A program made the translations under genes and the position numbers. Under the pieces are notes generated by a model, which was not told the DNA's origin, searched no databases, and worked only from the letters and a program-made list of their open reading frames with translations. From positions 1,806,001 to 1,870,000 of the forward strand of contig AP031358.1 of NCBI GenBank assembly GCA_037833965.1: a DNA stretch of 64,000 nt, written 5' to 3'. The stretch comes from Marchantia polymorpha subsp. ruderalis. Lineage: Eukaryota; Streptophyta; Marchantiopsida; Marchantiales; Marchantiaceae. This document shows positions 13,201-27,300 of this stretch, piece after piece (the stretch's first letter is position 1; every line of letters starts with the position of its first letter).

Positions 13201-14169
13201 ACTCACGAGGGGGCTGGGTCAGGAAGCTCATGATCAGATTGGCCACAGGATATGATCATCGCGGAGGTCAAAATCAGGCAGCTGCAAATGCCGGCTCCTC
13301 TGCTAGCGCCTGACAAAACATCTGTCAAGAATCAAATTAAATACTTGGAAGAAATCTGAACACCACGAGAGGGAAACGGTGGAAAAGTTCAATCTTGAAA
13401 GATCTGGGAGAACTTCATCATTTTGTCGAATACAGAGCTGTTAGGATTGTCAGTAACACGAGAATTACAGGAGGGGAATTTAAAATCAGTGTGTTCAGTC
13501 CTCTTCAAACCTCCACGCAATTACGAGCAGGCCTTGGACTCAATGATGGTGTAGAAAATATCAAATTGTCGAAAGCAAGGATCGGACGTGTACCTTTGTT
13601 TGCAAGAACAGCCATTTGAGGAAGGAAGAGATTAAGTACTTTTGATATGATAAACCTTAAGCTTGTCAGGATGTTAGAGGATGTGAGCAGATTCACTGCC
13701 GTAGTACGCCATTTTCAGGTCAGCTGGTTGTCATACGGCACCAGATGAACCCACGGTTTCAGAAAGCAAATACAAATGTCGATGGCGTTACCCTGTCGTG
13801 GCGCACTACTCGCTGGAAGGGGCAGCAGTCTACAACAATAATCATTTAGATTCTGAGACAATCGGTGATTAACTATTTTAACTATCACCGAGAAGGAATC
13901 GATGCATATTATTGGGAATTATTAAGTGTGGAGTCCAGAAGAAACCAAGCTTCTCAAGGTCACTATTTAGACCTATTTGTCTCCCGACAGTACATGACAC
14001 TTGGTAATGCCGTCCCTGAGATGACTGCCTTGCAGTCGATTAGTGAGACCCATCTGAACTGCTAAGGATTCACGGCAACGCTCAAAGTCTTCCATGTGGC
14101 GTAAACTGCAAAGCTGAAGCACAAAATCTGCAGAATTAGATCAGGGTTGAAGTCATTTGGTTCATAGAC
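10224..14169. other. Intergenic region: GEMIN2 3' end, AT-rich DNA, retroelement relic, dynein upstream
   Basis: 10224-10680 is GC-rich and probably GEMIN2 3'-UTR. The ORFs on its minus strand (9627-10355, 10148-10642, 10410-10910) are GC-driven and lack domains. 10850-12560 is AT-rich and shows no gene. 12570-13180 contains short open stretches on both strands with no recognisable product. 13383-13470 holds a Copia reverse-transcriptase scrap. The last about 700 bp must contain the dynein promoter and leader, but I see no defined element. Confidence 0.5.
13383..13620 (+). mobile_element. Decayed Ty1/Copia reverse transcriptase fragment
   Basis: The translation from 13395 begins LKDLGELHHFVEY followed by RAVRIVSNTRIT. 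This matches the well-known Copia reverse transcriptase block (MKDLGELHYFLG followed by a short basic segment), with substitutions. Only this block is visible. The frame carries no further RT, RNase H or integrase sequence, and I see no flanking LTRs. It is most likely a dead remnant in intergenic DNA. Confidence 0.55.
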
Positions 14170-17100
14170 ATGGCGGAAAAGGTTGTGGAAAAGGATGTCG
14201 ACAAGGTTGTCGACGTTGGAGAAGCTGCTAATGAGCAGCCGAGTGAAGAAACATCAGCAGAAGCAGAATCATCTGTAACAGTAGCGGACACACCCTTATT
14301 ACCTCCAGAAGAAGTGGAGACATATGAAGTGGTAGAGAATACGGTCCCCCGACAGTGGCGGGGAGATTCTCGCGTTGAATGGTTGAGAGAAAAAGTGTGC
14401 ATATCATTGGATGTAACACGGCCTGTTTTTGATTCCGTTTTCAGTGAAGAAAATGGAGCACAGAGCATCGAGACCTTTTTGGACAAAGCTCATTCTTGCA
14501 TTTTTTTCTACTCAGACTCCAGGACAATCAAAGTTATTACGAAAACTCCCATTTTTGTTGAGTTTACCCCCGAAGAAATAGCCAAGAGGAAGCAGGCAGC
14601 TGCAGCAGCAAAGGTTGCAGCAGCAGCGGCTGCGGTTGCTGCGGCTGCTGCTGCAGCTGAAACCGGTGCTGAGGTTCCTCCGGTGGTTCCCCCTGAAACG
14701 CCTGAGCCAGATCCTGAAGAGGAGAAGGGTGTTTGGGAAACCCAAGACGTTGAATCCATGAACACAGTGCAGGTTGTATGTGCTACAACAGGGCGTTTGT
14801 CTAATGAGGCGATAAATAAGGCAGTTGTTTACTTCATCAATATTTTCCCGCAGTTAGGAATGTTGGATTTTGGAAAGATGCACAAGAATTTGGAATTCGG
14901 AGTTTTGCCCTCTGGTCCAACTCTCTCCGCGTTGGAGCAGGTAAGGGCGTCCCAGTTTCATATAGATCTGATCAAGATGTCCAAATGTGCGAGGTGTACC
15001 TACAGGATTCTGTGATCTTAAAGTATCTGTCCATATCAGGGCCTACATTTGGCGAAATGTTTTGTAAATCGGTCGTTCCTAATTTTAACATGGTAATCAA
15101 GCTTGATCTTTTCTGAACAAAATCCTACAGTTCATCCTACAGATGATTGTGTTCTAGAGTTTATCTGTGTCAGAACTAAAATTATGCACTACTTTAGTCT
15201 GAAGTGTTGCAGCATGTTGTCGATGGTTGCGGTAGGAAAAACTCAGTTCCAACATCGAGACATCAAGACCAAAACGAGAATCTAGTGGGAAGATATATAT
15301 CCGTGGACGTTGAATTCCCTTTCTTTACCTCTCTCTGCGCTAATTGTGGAAAACGAGTAACAGTCGAACTCCGTCTGATCCAACATGATGTTGCAGCTGC
15401 TCTTTCACCTCTTCATGCCAATTCTTGCTCGAGAAGGCGTATACGCTGGGTCTAAGTTTTGGCACACTGAAGAGACTCATATGATGGAACATGTGGGAAA
15501 TGAGCTCCTCAGCAACATGCAGAGGTTTCTTTCACAGGTATATGTACTTCAGTGACTTCGTTGTGGACACAGGAACCTTGCTGTAGCAATCGGTGGAGTG
15601 TGATGTAACCCTGCTAACATTGTACGATACTGAAGCTGCCCACATCACCTTGATGTACATTTCTGATTAAACAGGTCTCTATTGCCCAACAACATCTCCT
15701 TGGAGACGCACAATTGGTCATTCCGAGTTTGCCTGCGGACTGTCTGGAGAAAACAGATATCGATTATGAACTCATCCTTCAGGTACATTACTACTACCTA
15801 CTGAAACAAGTCTTTTGCTGTTGCGGCAGTTCCTTGGAATACATTCTCTTCTGAACTAAGCCGATGCTCTGCCCATTTCCGGGACTGTCTTGGGATGCAG
15901 CTGGAAAGTCTTTTGGCGGACTGGATTCCAGCAGTGATACACGCAATTGAGACTGAAGCTGTCAAGGTAACTTATGCATTCATTTCTGGCGTTGTAGGCG
16001 TTTGGCTTGGTTAAAATAGCCAGTATTCTTAGAACTCTCCGTAAGAAGCAATGAAGGTTGAAACACTTCAAAGAGTTGCTTCTCTCCACAAGCTGGGGTT
16101 GATACAAGATCTTCAATACGTTGTATCTCATTGATTCGCAGAGCTCAATGACTAACTACGTTTTGGGATACCGTTGTGACACTTCACAGATTCCAGCTGG
16201 TCAGAGCCCTTTGGCCGAGACACAGTTTTGGCGAGACAGAACCAATGCTTTGAGCAGCCTTTACGAGCAACTGAACTCGATAAATGCCAAGAGGATGCTC
16301 GCTCTTTTGGACGCAGGAAGTAGCAACTCAAATCTGCTTGCCAGCTTCAGAAGCCAGGTCACGGTTTTGACGCCTTTGAACAATAACATGACCTCAATGA
16401 TAACTGGATCTAATATGATGCCTGAATATGTAGATGCACACAAATATGGTACTAATGAGCGTTTCACATCAGACCTTGTCAAAAGGTCAGCGAAGTTGAA
16501 ATGTTTCATGTCTAGCAATAAAGTCGAACACCTTATAAATGTTGCTAGAAGACCAATATTTACAGATGTGAGTGTTAATCTGAGACTCAATTTCTTCATG
16601 TCTTCGGCACTGCATTTGTAAATAACAGAAAATACTTACTAACTATAACCGTAGGTAAGTCGTAATTTACTCTGACACTCTCTCTGCCACCCTAAGAGTA
16701 ATTTGAGATTCAGGTCCGAACTCGTATATATGAACCACCTTTTTGAGATAGGTGTAGTATATACGAATTCTGGATATTATGCTTTAACGATTATAATTGA
16801 CATGTGTTACGGTGCACATTTTGATAGTGAAAAATTCTTTAATTACTGGTAATGTATTTGACTATTTTTTTGGAGTTCGAGTTAGCACTCTTGTTAGTAT
16901 TCGATTTTGGCATGATATGAAATGTGAAGATTCCTTTTATAGAGTTTAACCTTATTGTTGATTATACTACTCTGTATGACCGTGAGGGGAGTCGTAGAGT
17001 AGGAGTTCGTTGAATTTGGAGATGAATCTCATTCAAATCTGGAGAATGCTAATAATAGTGCTAATCCAGGAGAATCAACGGAGCACCATGCTATACTGGT

Positions 17101-20100
17101 TATGGATGTTGAAAATATCATTTTCAGCTGCCTCAACAGAGTCCATAATATCAAAATTTTCAACATTTTGGACGTTTCATTTGTCATTATTTAAGATTTT
17201 GTTGCACATGGGAAAATTGTTCCCCATGTTTCTTATCTTGTGGTTGAGAAGAATGCCTGCCCTGCATGGCATTTAAATGTTAGACCTTTACCATGGTAAA
17301 GAACCTGTGCAGATGTTGCTTGAACCTAAGGGCTTGGTATAACTCGTGGTAGAGATTTACAAGCTTACAGAAATGTTTCACACATAATGAAATACCCGTC
17401 TGGAATTCCACAGCGCCTAATCTCCATTTCCTGTCTACAGAATTTGATCTGCCCCAACAGTACATATTGCTTGTAGTCTCGTTCCTGAAAAGACGTCATC
17501 TCTAACAACTACAGTTGTTGGAACTAGATAGTATCATGCGCCAAGCTGATCTTGTCTCTGTTACTCTACTGCAGTTTACGGAACTCAGCAAAATGTTCCT
17601 TGAAGCAAAGGAAAACGTGAAGTTTCTGACGACTTTAGAGAGGCATTTTAAGGTGTGTCTCTTGGTCTCGACGGATTATATCACCTGGCGTGTAAGAAGT
17701 TCTGCAGTTATTAATGTATATTGATCGAAAGCAACATAACAGCATGGCAAGACCGATATTTTCTTTCAAGCTGAGAGTGATCAGAAAAAAAATTACAGTT
17801 TTAGCAGCCAGGAATTCGGGGCTGATGATGTAAAAAGCTTAACAATGTGTAGATCAATTTCACTTATAATTTCAAAACTCCAGACTTTTCTCCCTCCCTA
17901 TGTTTGTTATGAATATCCTAAGTTTCCTTATTGTTCATCTCGTGATGTCAATCCCCATCATTTCAGCTTATATTTTAGTTAGTGCTATCGTTTCTTAGAA
18001 TTGAAACTGACGGTGTCAAGTTGAACTGAGGAGCAGCTTCAAAGATAATGCATTCAGTATTGACGACCCAAATGCAATTTTGTGCAGACTATTTGCACAG
18101 GACCATTGCCACGGGTTTTAGAAACTATAGGCCCTATGATGAACGCGCTGCGCATGGTGTGGATTATATCTGGTTATTATTCCGACGACACTAACATGGG
18201 CAGTCTTTTCGAAAGAATTGCTTTTCAGGTTCTCATAAATTTTCAAAACACCTGAAGGTTTTAGGTTTAGTATATTGAAAGACCCCTGGTGATTTGTATA
18301 ATCTGCAAATAATATATTTACTTAAATTATATGAGCCTGTAGTTGTCGTTCACTCTCTAGAACGCAATCTGGGCCATGTTTTCTTTCCATTACTCTCCAC
18401 TTCACTTGTTCCGATATCGTACTGTACGTGTATGCATAGATTTTGACTGTCACCGGTCCAGTGATGAGATACAGAGTTCTTCTAGATGGATCTTTACGAT
18501 CATGATTGCGACAGGATTTCAACACAAACATGCTACTGCTACTGACAGAATGTTTTTAAGCGCAATCGGTGCAGAGGTCTTGATCAACATTATTTAGAAC
18601 TTCGAGATTTCGCTGGTGTTCCTTGCTGTTGATTGTAGTTCCCTTTGCTTGGTCAGATTGCAGTAAAGGTGACCGAAGAATCAGATTTTAAGACCATATT
18701 TAAGGTCAAGGCGGAAGAGGCGGCTGCCAAAATTAGCACAGGAAAACTTGTGCTCGATGCTTGGAGTGGAATCTACTTACAAGTTCGTGAACAGATTGAA
18801 AGTAGTGGTAGGGACCCAAGGTACTCACGCTGAAACTAGAAAAATTGCCTATAACTAGTGGCTGATGAACTGCCTGACATCCTTGAATGACTGTTTGTTC
18901 ACACAATTTAATTTGAAGTCTGCTGGATATCAGCAGTCCAATGCGGGAGTAAGAGTTCCGTAAGAGTTTTGTTTATTCTCTGATCAGGTGGGAGTTCGAC
19001 CGCAAGAAGTTGTTTGAGCGGACAAACTACATGTCGACAGTATGCGTTGATCTTCTCCACATTGTCGAGGTGGTTAACGATTTTCTCTACTTCCTTGGCC
19101 CTGAGCTGAAGGCGGTCACTGGAGACGTGCAGGGCATTGACGAAGTTATCCACGTATGTTTGCACTTTGAGTGAATACATCCGACTTCTCTTCTCGAATT
19201 ATGCTCTAGAATGAGCAATGTTTATCACAGTAACCACTGCATCTCAATTTGTGCTTCCACCAATTCAGGGACCGAATGTTTCCACATATAGAAATCATGG
19301 TTCTAATATGGGCTCAACTTTGCTACACCTAATTGATACAGAAAGTGCAAGCTATGGTGGATCCTATTGAGAATCTTCCATTCGATGCCTTCGATAAAGC
19401 CCATGCTCCAATGTGGTCAGCAGCTGTCCTGAGTTTTGACAAGGACAAGGAGAGAGTTGAGCAGTTGACCAAGGCATTCATTGACAGTTCATTCAAGAAG
19501 CTTCGGAGTGCTGAGGGTAAGGTTCTGAGACAGGTCTTATTGCACGCTTACAACGTTTACGTAAAAACGTTTACAACGTTTGACATAGGTTACAGAGTAA
19601 TAATGGACAGGATAGGTGTATGCAAGCCAAACACTTGCCACGAACTGTAGGGGAAACGCTCTACGTTGAACTTAGTGTTGGAAGCTTAGTAGGAAGACTT
19701 TCATGTAGTGGACACAACTTTATACTTCTCAAACCTATCAACTAAGAATGGTGAGGACATTCGCGAAGCCCTTCCAAGTCATACGGGGTAATCACCTTCC
19801 GAAAAATTCATGCAGCAAGCTTCGGGAAGGATCACCTGAATGATACTTGTGTGAATGTCCAACAGGAGCACTAGAACTTCTACAAAGCTTTAAAACGGTT
19901 AAAAGTGAAGGTGCAATCAACAAGCAGATGATGGAAAAATTCAATGACATACTAACCCAGGTGATAAACCCTGTCTCTGGTGTTTACTCTTTCTGGTCTA
20001 CTGAAAAATAATGTGCTATGTATATTTCATTGCTTATATTTTAATGAATATCCGCTTGCCTGTTTTGTGGTTGACATTCAGTGTTCATCTTTTCTGACTC

Positions 20101-23100
20101 ACCAGAAAGAAGGGTTTTAGCGACGAGTTATTTATATAGCTGACCAGTACTTTAACTTGCATGCGTAGTGTCATGCAGTTCATTAAAGAGATAGATTATA
20201 TGAGAGAGATCTTTAGAAGCAATATGGACTCACCACCAACAACACGGAATCAGGTAGGGAAGTGATGCTTCATCAGCCGGTTGATAATGCAAATGTACTG
20301 TATGTCTATCTAATTTCGCAATCTTGTCACACTTCATCTTGTAACTTTCAGTGAACATACACGTGGCATGTTCTATCGCAGTTGTACACACTCTTTATGT
20401 TCACTTTCCTAACCGGTAGACATCCCGATTCACTTTCAACTTGCGTACTACATGCCGTACCATTGCTGATACCATCAGATTCCTGGAAGATAATTAGGAT
20501 TTCGTTGCTTACGTTGTTCTTACTACTTATGCGATTTCACAGCCGCCTGTTGCTGGGTCAATAAACTGGGCAAGATCCCTGTTCGGGCGAGTGCGGAAAA
20601 CCATGCATTCTTTCAAGACAAGGGCAAGTGATATGTTGCAGCATGCTGCAGCGGTAGAGGTACTGTATCAGTTTCAATATCTTTCAGCTTCTATGAACTC
20701 ATGAGCTATCGGACGGTACAAATACAGGAATAAGGCCATTCAATAGCCAAGCATTCTCTGGACAGGTCAAGGATGTACGCTATGCCCTACCTTACAGATT
20801 GTTCCAATTATGTACACAGACTACAAACATACTTTCCGTCTCAAAGCTATAAGGCTGTTTTGATAATCTCACGTGAGGTTTTCACGACCTGCAAACTGTG
20901 TCTATTTTCTCCGTTCCCACTTGGACTCGCAGTCTCAGAGCTGTAGAGTGTTCTGATGTGCAACTGCAACCATTTTTTCTCCTGTTTGGAGATGCTTGCT
21001 TATCGGTGTGGTCTTGGTGCTCCTTATGAGTTATTTGATTGGAACTTTCCATAACGCGAGGTCAAGCGCAATCTATTGGATGAGTCTTTCTCTTCGTCTA
21101 CTATTGCTTTAGTTTTAGTAATCACCAGTTTCCTTGATCTACAACTTCCACGTTATTTTTTCGCTTTATTCTTTTCATCTTTGTTATCATTTGATTCAAT
21201 GGGAGTTGAATGAAAGAAATTGTCTATGTTTATTGTGGAGCACAAAAGAAATGTATAAACGAAAGTATACGTAGAGAAACTGTGATGATTTGAAGGTTTT
21301 TGACACCCGCCTGCCTGCTGCGGGAATTGCTCAAATATTGATGCCCGTCAGGCTGTGGTGATTTTCAGATGGATATTCAGTATCGTGGTTTAGCAAAGCA
21401 GATGCTGATCTTTGAAAAACAGTGGGTCATGCAATGGCTTCAAACTGTTAATCAACAGACAACCTTTTATCTCAAGCAGGTGATGCATCATATTTTCATT
21501 CCAATCGGCACATAATACTAGCTGGTCAATAGCATATTCAGTTTGAAGGTAAAAGACAATAGATTCTCATGATCAATCGTAATTCAGACTCATGGAAGTA
21601 GGAATGGTTTCTATGGCAGTCGATTATTCGGAACGAAACTGGAGCCAGAATTGAGGTGAATTTCCACATTCAGTTGTCACAAATTATTCGGGAAACGAAA
21701 TACTTGGATGCCATGGGATTTCAAGTCCCAGAATTTCCGCTCAGTGTAACTCTCCAGTCCGACAGCTATCAGAGCAACGTGGAGAGCCTCCAAAACATGC
21801 TGGAGGTAATATTTTCTAATAATAGAAGGTTGTGGCGAAACCCTGACTGGCTTTCAAAACTTTACTTATGCGCTTCGTAGTAACAAAAGCGCATCTCTAG
21901 AGTCGACACCAGATAGGGAATTTGTACTAAATTTCAGCAGTGAGTTCTGAATGACTAATTTTCCAAAATCTTTTTCGCTGGTCTTTGGGATCATTACCGA
22001 CTAGTCGAAAATGTGTGCAGCACTATCAAAGTGTCATAAACATGATGACATCCATCGAAGCAAAGCTTTTAGGAGCGAGAGTGAAGAAGCTTCAACATGT
22101 TCTGGATCCTGGTTTCTTGCATCTAAATTGGAACGCTCTGGGGATACCAGACTTTGTCACGAACTGCACCAAGGCTATAAATGCCTTCAAGGCTTTGATA
22201 TCACAGGTCTGTACGACTAGTAGTTTCCTTGAAGGAGAGTTCTTTCCTGCTACCCTGGAGTGAAAAATGCTGTGGTATTTGACAAACCTAATGCTACTGT
22301 CTATCCATGGACAGGTGCAAAGCAACGCAGCGAACATGGAAAATGCTATTGCCGGAATTGCTAGGTCAAAATTAGTAGGAATCAGCCCGAATAATGAGGA
22401 CAGCGAAATTCTCGATATGCTGGTTAGTGCTTCTCCCTGAATCCGAGCAGGATGAGAGTTCACAGTTCACTTTAATTCTAGCGTTTGTGTTGTGGATGTG
22501 TGAGGACCATTCTCATGTCTGAATTCAATCGCTATGGCTGGTAACAGGAATTCTATGAAAATTTTGAGTACGAACGTCAACTCGTGGTTGACGGTGCTCT
22601 CAAGCAGTAAGTTATTATTGTTCCTGACAACCAGTACGTGTTCAAAACTTGATTATATTACCGAGTTTGGAATCTTCAAGTGCCATTGAATGACCAAAAG
22701 TGCTTCAGTCCTGTCTAACTTTGAGTTGCATGTCTGTAACAGGTATCGAGGAATACCACCACTGTTGAAGAAAGTTGAGGATGTTGTTGTTGGTACAAAC
22801 ACTGGAACGTCCCTTGTGTTTGCAGAGTATTATACATTTTGGGAACTGAAGATATTCAAGGCCTTAAATGAAATGGTTCTGAAGAGCATGAATGGACTTC
22901 AAACATTGTTTCGGGATAGTCTTTTGAGGAAGGTATGGCAAGTTCTGTACTTTCTGAACAGAGATGACGTTCCTGGTTAGCAGTTAAGTCTCATCTCAAA
23001 TTGAAATTCTAGTTGATGGACTAAGCTCTTGCAGAGTACAAGGCGAACCAAAAAGTTTAGGATAAGGAATATTCAGGCAATTATAGGCCGTCTGGATATA

Positions 23101-24304
23101 TCTGTACAATGAGTTGCAATTATTTTCGAAAAGAAGATCGTATAGCTAATTTCCAAATTCGTGACTACGACATCAATTGGCTTTGAGCTATGCAGGGTTC
23201 AACAGGAAAGAGAAATCACACCAGACTCTTCAGAGTTGTTTGCTTTCTAAATCATCCAGATGTAGTTGTACAGCCGAGTCTGACTGAAACAACGAAGATG
23301 CTAGCTAATATGGTACGCCTTTGTTTCCCAAAATCCATATATGTCATATCGAACGTGATTGAAAGTTGATCTTCATTCACTCACTTTGCATGTCTTCGCA
23401 ATTGATACGGAGATGCAAACTCCAACTAGGTCGACTAACTTGCCTAACTTATCTTCACCAGTATTTTTTATCTGGATTCTGTGGCATATGTCTAGACGTA
23501 GATGTCATCATTTAAAGGTGTTGCTTAATTTCAGATTTGTGTTGGTATCTTTGTCCTGAGTAGGTACGCAGTATTTTGGATTCAGTGAGACCTTTCGTGA
23601 GGTGGATGGATGGCACTTGTCTAGAGACACCACCACAGGTATGCTCTCATTAGTTACAATTATGGCTTTAAATATTTGATAGTCAGGTTATATTTCATAT
23701 TCCTGGACATTCCACCGAACATTATACACTGCAGCAGTGGGCGTCTGCAGGGGATGACCATGAGTGTAAAATTAAGTGATAATAATGTAATGGCAGAATC
23801 GAAAAAATTTCAAAGGTCCAAGCTAACCGTCACCGTTAAGTGTTGGAGCAGCCTTTAGAGCTTTCCTGCTGGATGTTTCAAATACCTGTGAAACTAACCA
23901 CATGCTTTATTTTGCAGTCAGCTGGCGAGGATGAACAACCGTATATATATTCATTCTACAGTGAAGTGTCTGTGAACCCCAAGGTCATACATCCTCCAGT
24001 GCTTACACTACTTAACCAAGTAGAAACGAGATTTTTTTTTGCTCTGTTGAATTGAGCCTCCTTAGGTTTTGAAGATCTGATCTGTGACACGGGAAAGAAT
24101 TTCAAAAGAGAATGAGGGCAAAGTATGTTATTGCGAACTTTCGATTCTGTTTTCTAAGTCATATGTACCTTGCCGTGTCTGCATGTTGGTGGTGATAAGA
24201 ACTTTGTGTGTCGTTGCCTGACTCTTGGTAGCTTGCTCACAGATCATAAAGGCCATGTTCACTTTAAACAGCAGCATACAGAAAGCAAGTGCTGGAATAT
24301 ACAA
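14170..24304 (+). other. DNAH10: Dynein exons 1-23: N-terminal tail (DHC_N1)
   Basis: Exons: 14170-14940, 15397-15537, 15675-15782, 15901-15966, 16190-16357, 17575-17652, 18088-18228, 18657-18820, 18988-19153, 19342-19516, 19866-19960, 20179-20253, 20543-20659, 21369-21479, 21620-21805, 22021-22206 (acceptor uncertain), 22315-22422, 22548-22606, 22743-22932, 23196-23312, 23564-23638, 23918-23983, 24243-24304. This part binds intermediate/light chains and the docking complex. Exon 1 carries an acidic start and an alanine-rich stretch (about residues 142-165). Exon 5 has the AETQFWRDR motif typical of the tail, and exon 9 the [10 protein letters not shown] block. Exon 23 ([16 protein letters not shown]) is only 62 bp and easily missed; it restores the phase into exon 24. 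Introns above 400 bp (14941-15396, 16358-17574, 17653-18087, 18229-18656, 20660-21368) show no gene. Confidence 0.82.
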
Positions 24305-27300
24305 GTGAGTTATGATTGCACACGTTTGCTGCTAAACCAAACATGGGGACAAACCCTCGTTTCTGATGTTTATATTTTTTAAATCCGAAGCCAGTATATC
24401 AACAGGGCATTTGGTCTAGTGGTATGATTCTTGCTTAGGGTGCAAGAGGTCCCGAATTCAATTCTCGGAATGCCCCTTTAACATCTTCGATGGCAATGCA
24501 GCAATCTTTCTCAGTCTTTTCCTTTGCTGCGTGTTTATTAGTAGGTTTCTAATAATATAGCCGAGCGTTAATCCTAGTTGGACCCGATGGCAATGCAGCA
24601 ATTTTTCTCAGTCTTTTCCTTTGCTGCGTGTTTATTAGTAGGTTTCTAATAATATAGCCGAGCGTTAATCCTAGTTGGACCCGGTAAATGTGTGTAATTC
24701 CGCACATGCCGGGTAAGAAATTGGGATTCTTAGCTTTACAGGAAAATTTTCAAAATTTCTAATTACCTTACCGAGCGATTAATCATAAATAGGGGAACTG
24801 GGCATTGTTAGCCTCAAGTCTTCTTCCCTAATGTGTGACAGTTAGATTTGACTTTGTATCATTAGATACCGTACAATACGTCCTGTCGATGTTGACGATA
24901 GGGTCGAGTCGTAAAGACGGGATTTCAATTCTAAGGCCAGACCACTAAGCTACGAGGCTCTTGACCTCGTTTCGTTGAGATCATGGCATCTCGATATTAA
25001 CGTCGGGTTTCCCTTTTAATTGCAATCCTCACTGTGGGGTTGTTCCTTTCTACTTCGTTACTCACATCCCTTGTACTCCAAGATGGACGTGTGTCCAACT
25101 CCTCTCATCCATGCTTATCGACAATCCAGGAAAATTCATTCCTGGATTGTCGATACTTGCACATTATTAGAATATTACTTCTGAGATTCATAATCCATCC
25201 GAATTTCCTAACTGGACTCGTCGTCATGTACACTTACCGTAGGAAAGATAACTCCTTCAAATCCATATTGAGGTCAATTTCTGCTTGCAGGCACTTGGAA
25301 AACTGGAGAAAATACCAGCACCTTTGGAGACAAGACAAGACTGTCATTTTGGGAAAGTTTGTTGCAAAGAATCCAAGCTGTTCGTTTTTTGAAATAAAAC
25401 TGGCAAAATATGCAAAGGTGTATAACCTACTTTGCCCATCTAATGTTTTGAGAACAATTATTAAAATTGAGAACTAGAATGTTTCACTTTTGTCAAAGAG
25501 AACCCACTGTTCGGACCTAAAATCAAGCGATTCGATAGATGGAACAACCGTATTAAAATCCACTTCGTGTGCTAAAATATTTTACACATGAATCATGGAT
25601 GCAAATTCTTGTAGGTTGCAGCAGATGTGCTTGAAGTACCCAGGGACAAATCTGTCGAGTTTTTGCAAATAAGTTCCAATCAGCTCGTTTCATCAGTCCA
25701 CTCAGAGGCATCTGCTTGGGTGACCGCAATTGGAGAAGCTATGATTTTGAGTGAGAAGGAAAGGGTCCTGTCATTGCATGCGAAGATCGATAACTGGTCA
25801 AAAATTTTGCACCAGGTCAGCAACATGTCTTGAAATTATTTGGTTTCTCTTTCAAGACAAGTCATGATGTGCTCCATGGAATTTCAAGTGCTACCACTGA
25901 GGCCGTTTATATGTGACATGGCGGTAATTTGATGTTGCAACCTGTGTGTTGGCATCATCTGCAGCCTCCTGACACTCTAGAGAACCTGAAGATGGTTCTG
26001 AACGTCGTGGGAGAGATTTTGACTGCCGGAATGGTGATGGAACTTGAGTAAGACAATCTTTGTCCGACAATAATTATCTGATCCAAGAGTACACTGAAGA
26101 ATGATCTCCAAGGAACTATGATCATGACATACCATAGTACAGCGTTAAGAACTAACAGTAATACTGAGACTCCGAAAATATTCTGAATCAGCATGTCTGC
26201 AAGTGCAAGTGTTTGAGCTTCAAGAAGCGAAACAAATCCGATGCCTGCTATTTTTTGGTGATGCATTTACAGATACCTCGATCTAGAGGAAAGGACAAGG
26301 ACTCGTGATCTGTATAAAATAACCAATTCAGATGAAGACAGAGCTCGGACATTCACCATAAGAACTCGGTAAGTCTAAGACTCACCTGTTAAGGGGATGC
26401 TGAAGCGAGTTGCGGACCATTGATCTGCATACAATATCCAACTCGTTGGCTATTACGATTTATCATTATTCAGATTAAGCTTAAACGATGTTAATCTGAA
26501 TGCAATATATGAATAACATTCAGCATATTCAAATATTCATACCTTCATTAACAAAGAAATCGAGATCAACGGATTGTGTTACAATTGGTGGTGTAGTGTA
26601 ACAAGATGATAAATCATCTAAAAGATGAAGAAGGGTTTAGTTATACCATCCTTGTTATACGAATCATACGAATCAATCGTATGCACGGAGAAGTTGGGAA
26701 TAGTATGATGGTTGGTATTTTATTTCTGCCATCTGGCAGAAAGAGATTTCCTTCTGTTTTATTTCTCTCGGCTAGACGGTTTGATGGTGTTTTCCCACCT
26801 TTTTGTTCCCAGGTGTCCAACGTAATCTTTGACAACGTAATTTGATCAACAAGGTTTCCAAATAAAAGATAGGATGTAGCCTTTAACTAGTTTATGCTCA
26901 ACGTTTATCGCAATTGTTTTAACGACACCGATTCCACACGAAGAGCAGGTGGGACGAACTTGAGCATGAAGCTAGAGTGTTGAGTTCAACACTGCAAATT
27001 GTGAAGAAGAATTTTGTCGCAGGGACTCAAAAGCAGGTTAGTCCACAATACGGACTCTTTTGGTTCATTCAACAAACAACGTTCTCTCATTCTGAGGTCC
27101 AACATGTTCTTAAAGACAGTTTCATCTGTAAATTAATGTTTTGTGGACTCACTAAGTGATCCTTAACCACGCTTGTAGATGTCATGGCTGGCATGGTCTC
27201 TGAGGTTGCTTGCTCTCATGGAATACAGGCTGAAGATTTTGTTCTCGACACTGTTTCATTCCGTGATCGTATGATGGCACGGGGACCAGTAAAGTGCACT

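Noticed and set aside
21985..22020. Extension of dynein exon 16 upstream to the ctag at about 22003
   Set aside because: That acceptor breaks the phase from exon 15; the site at 22020 keeps it.
25116..25155. Hairpin considered as a microRNA precursor
   Set aside because: A 17-bp stem with a 6-base loop is too short for a plant precursor.
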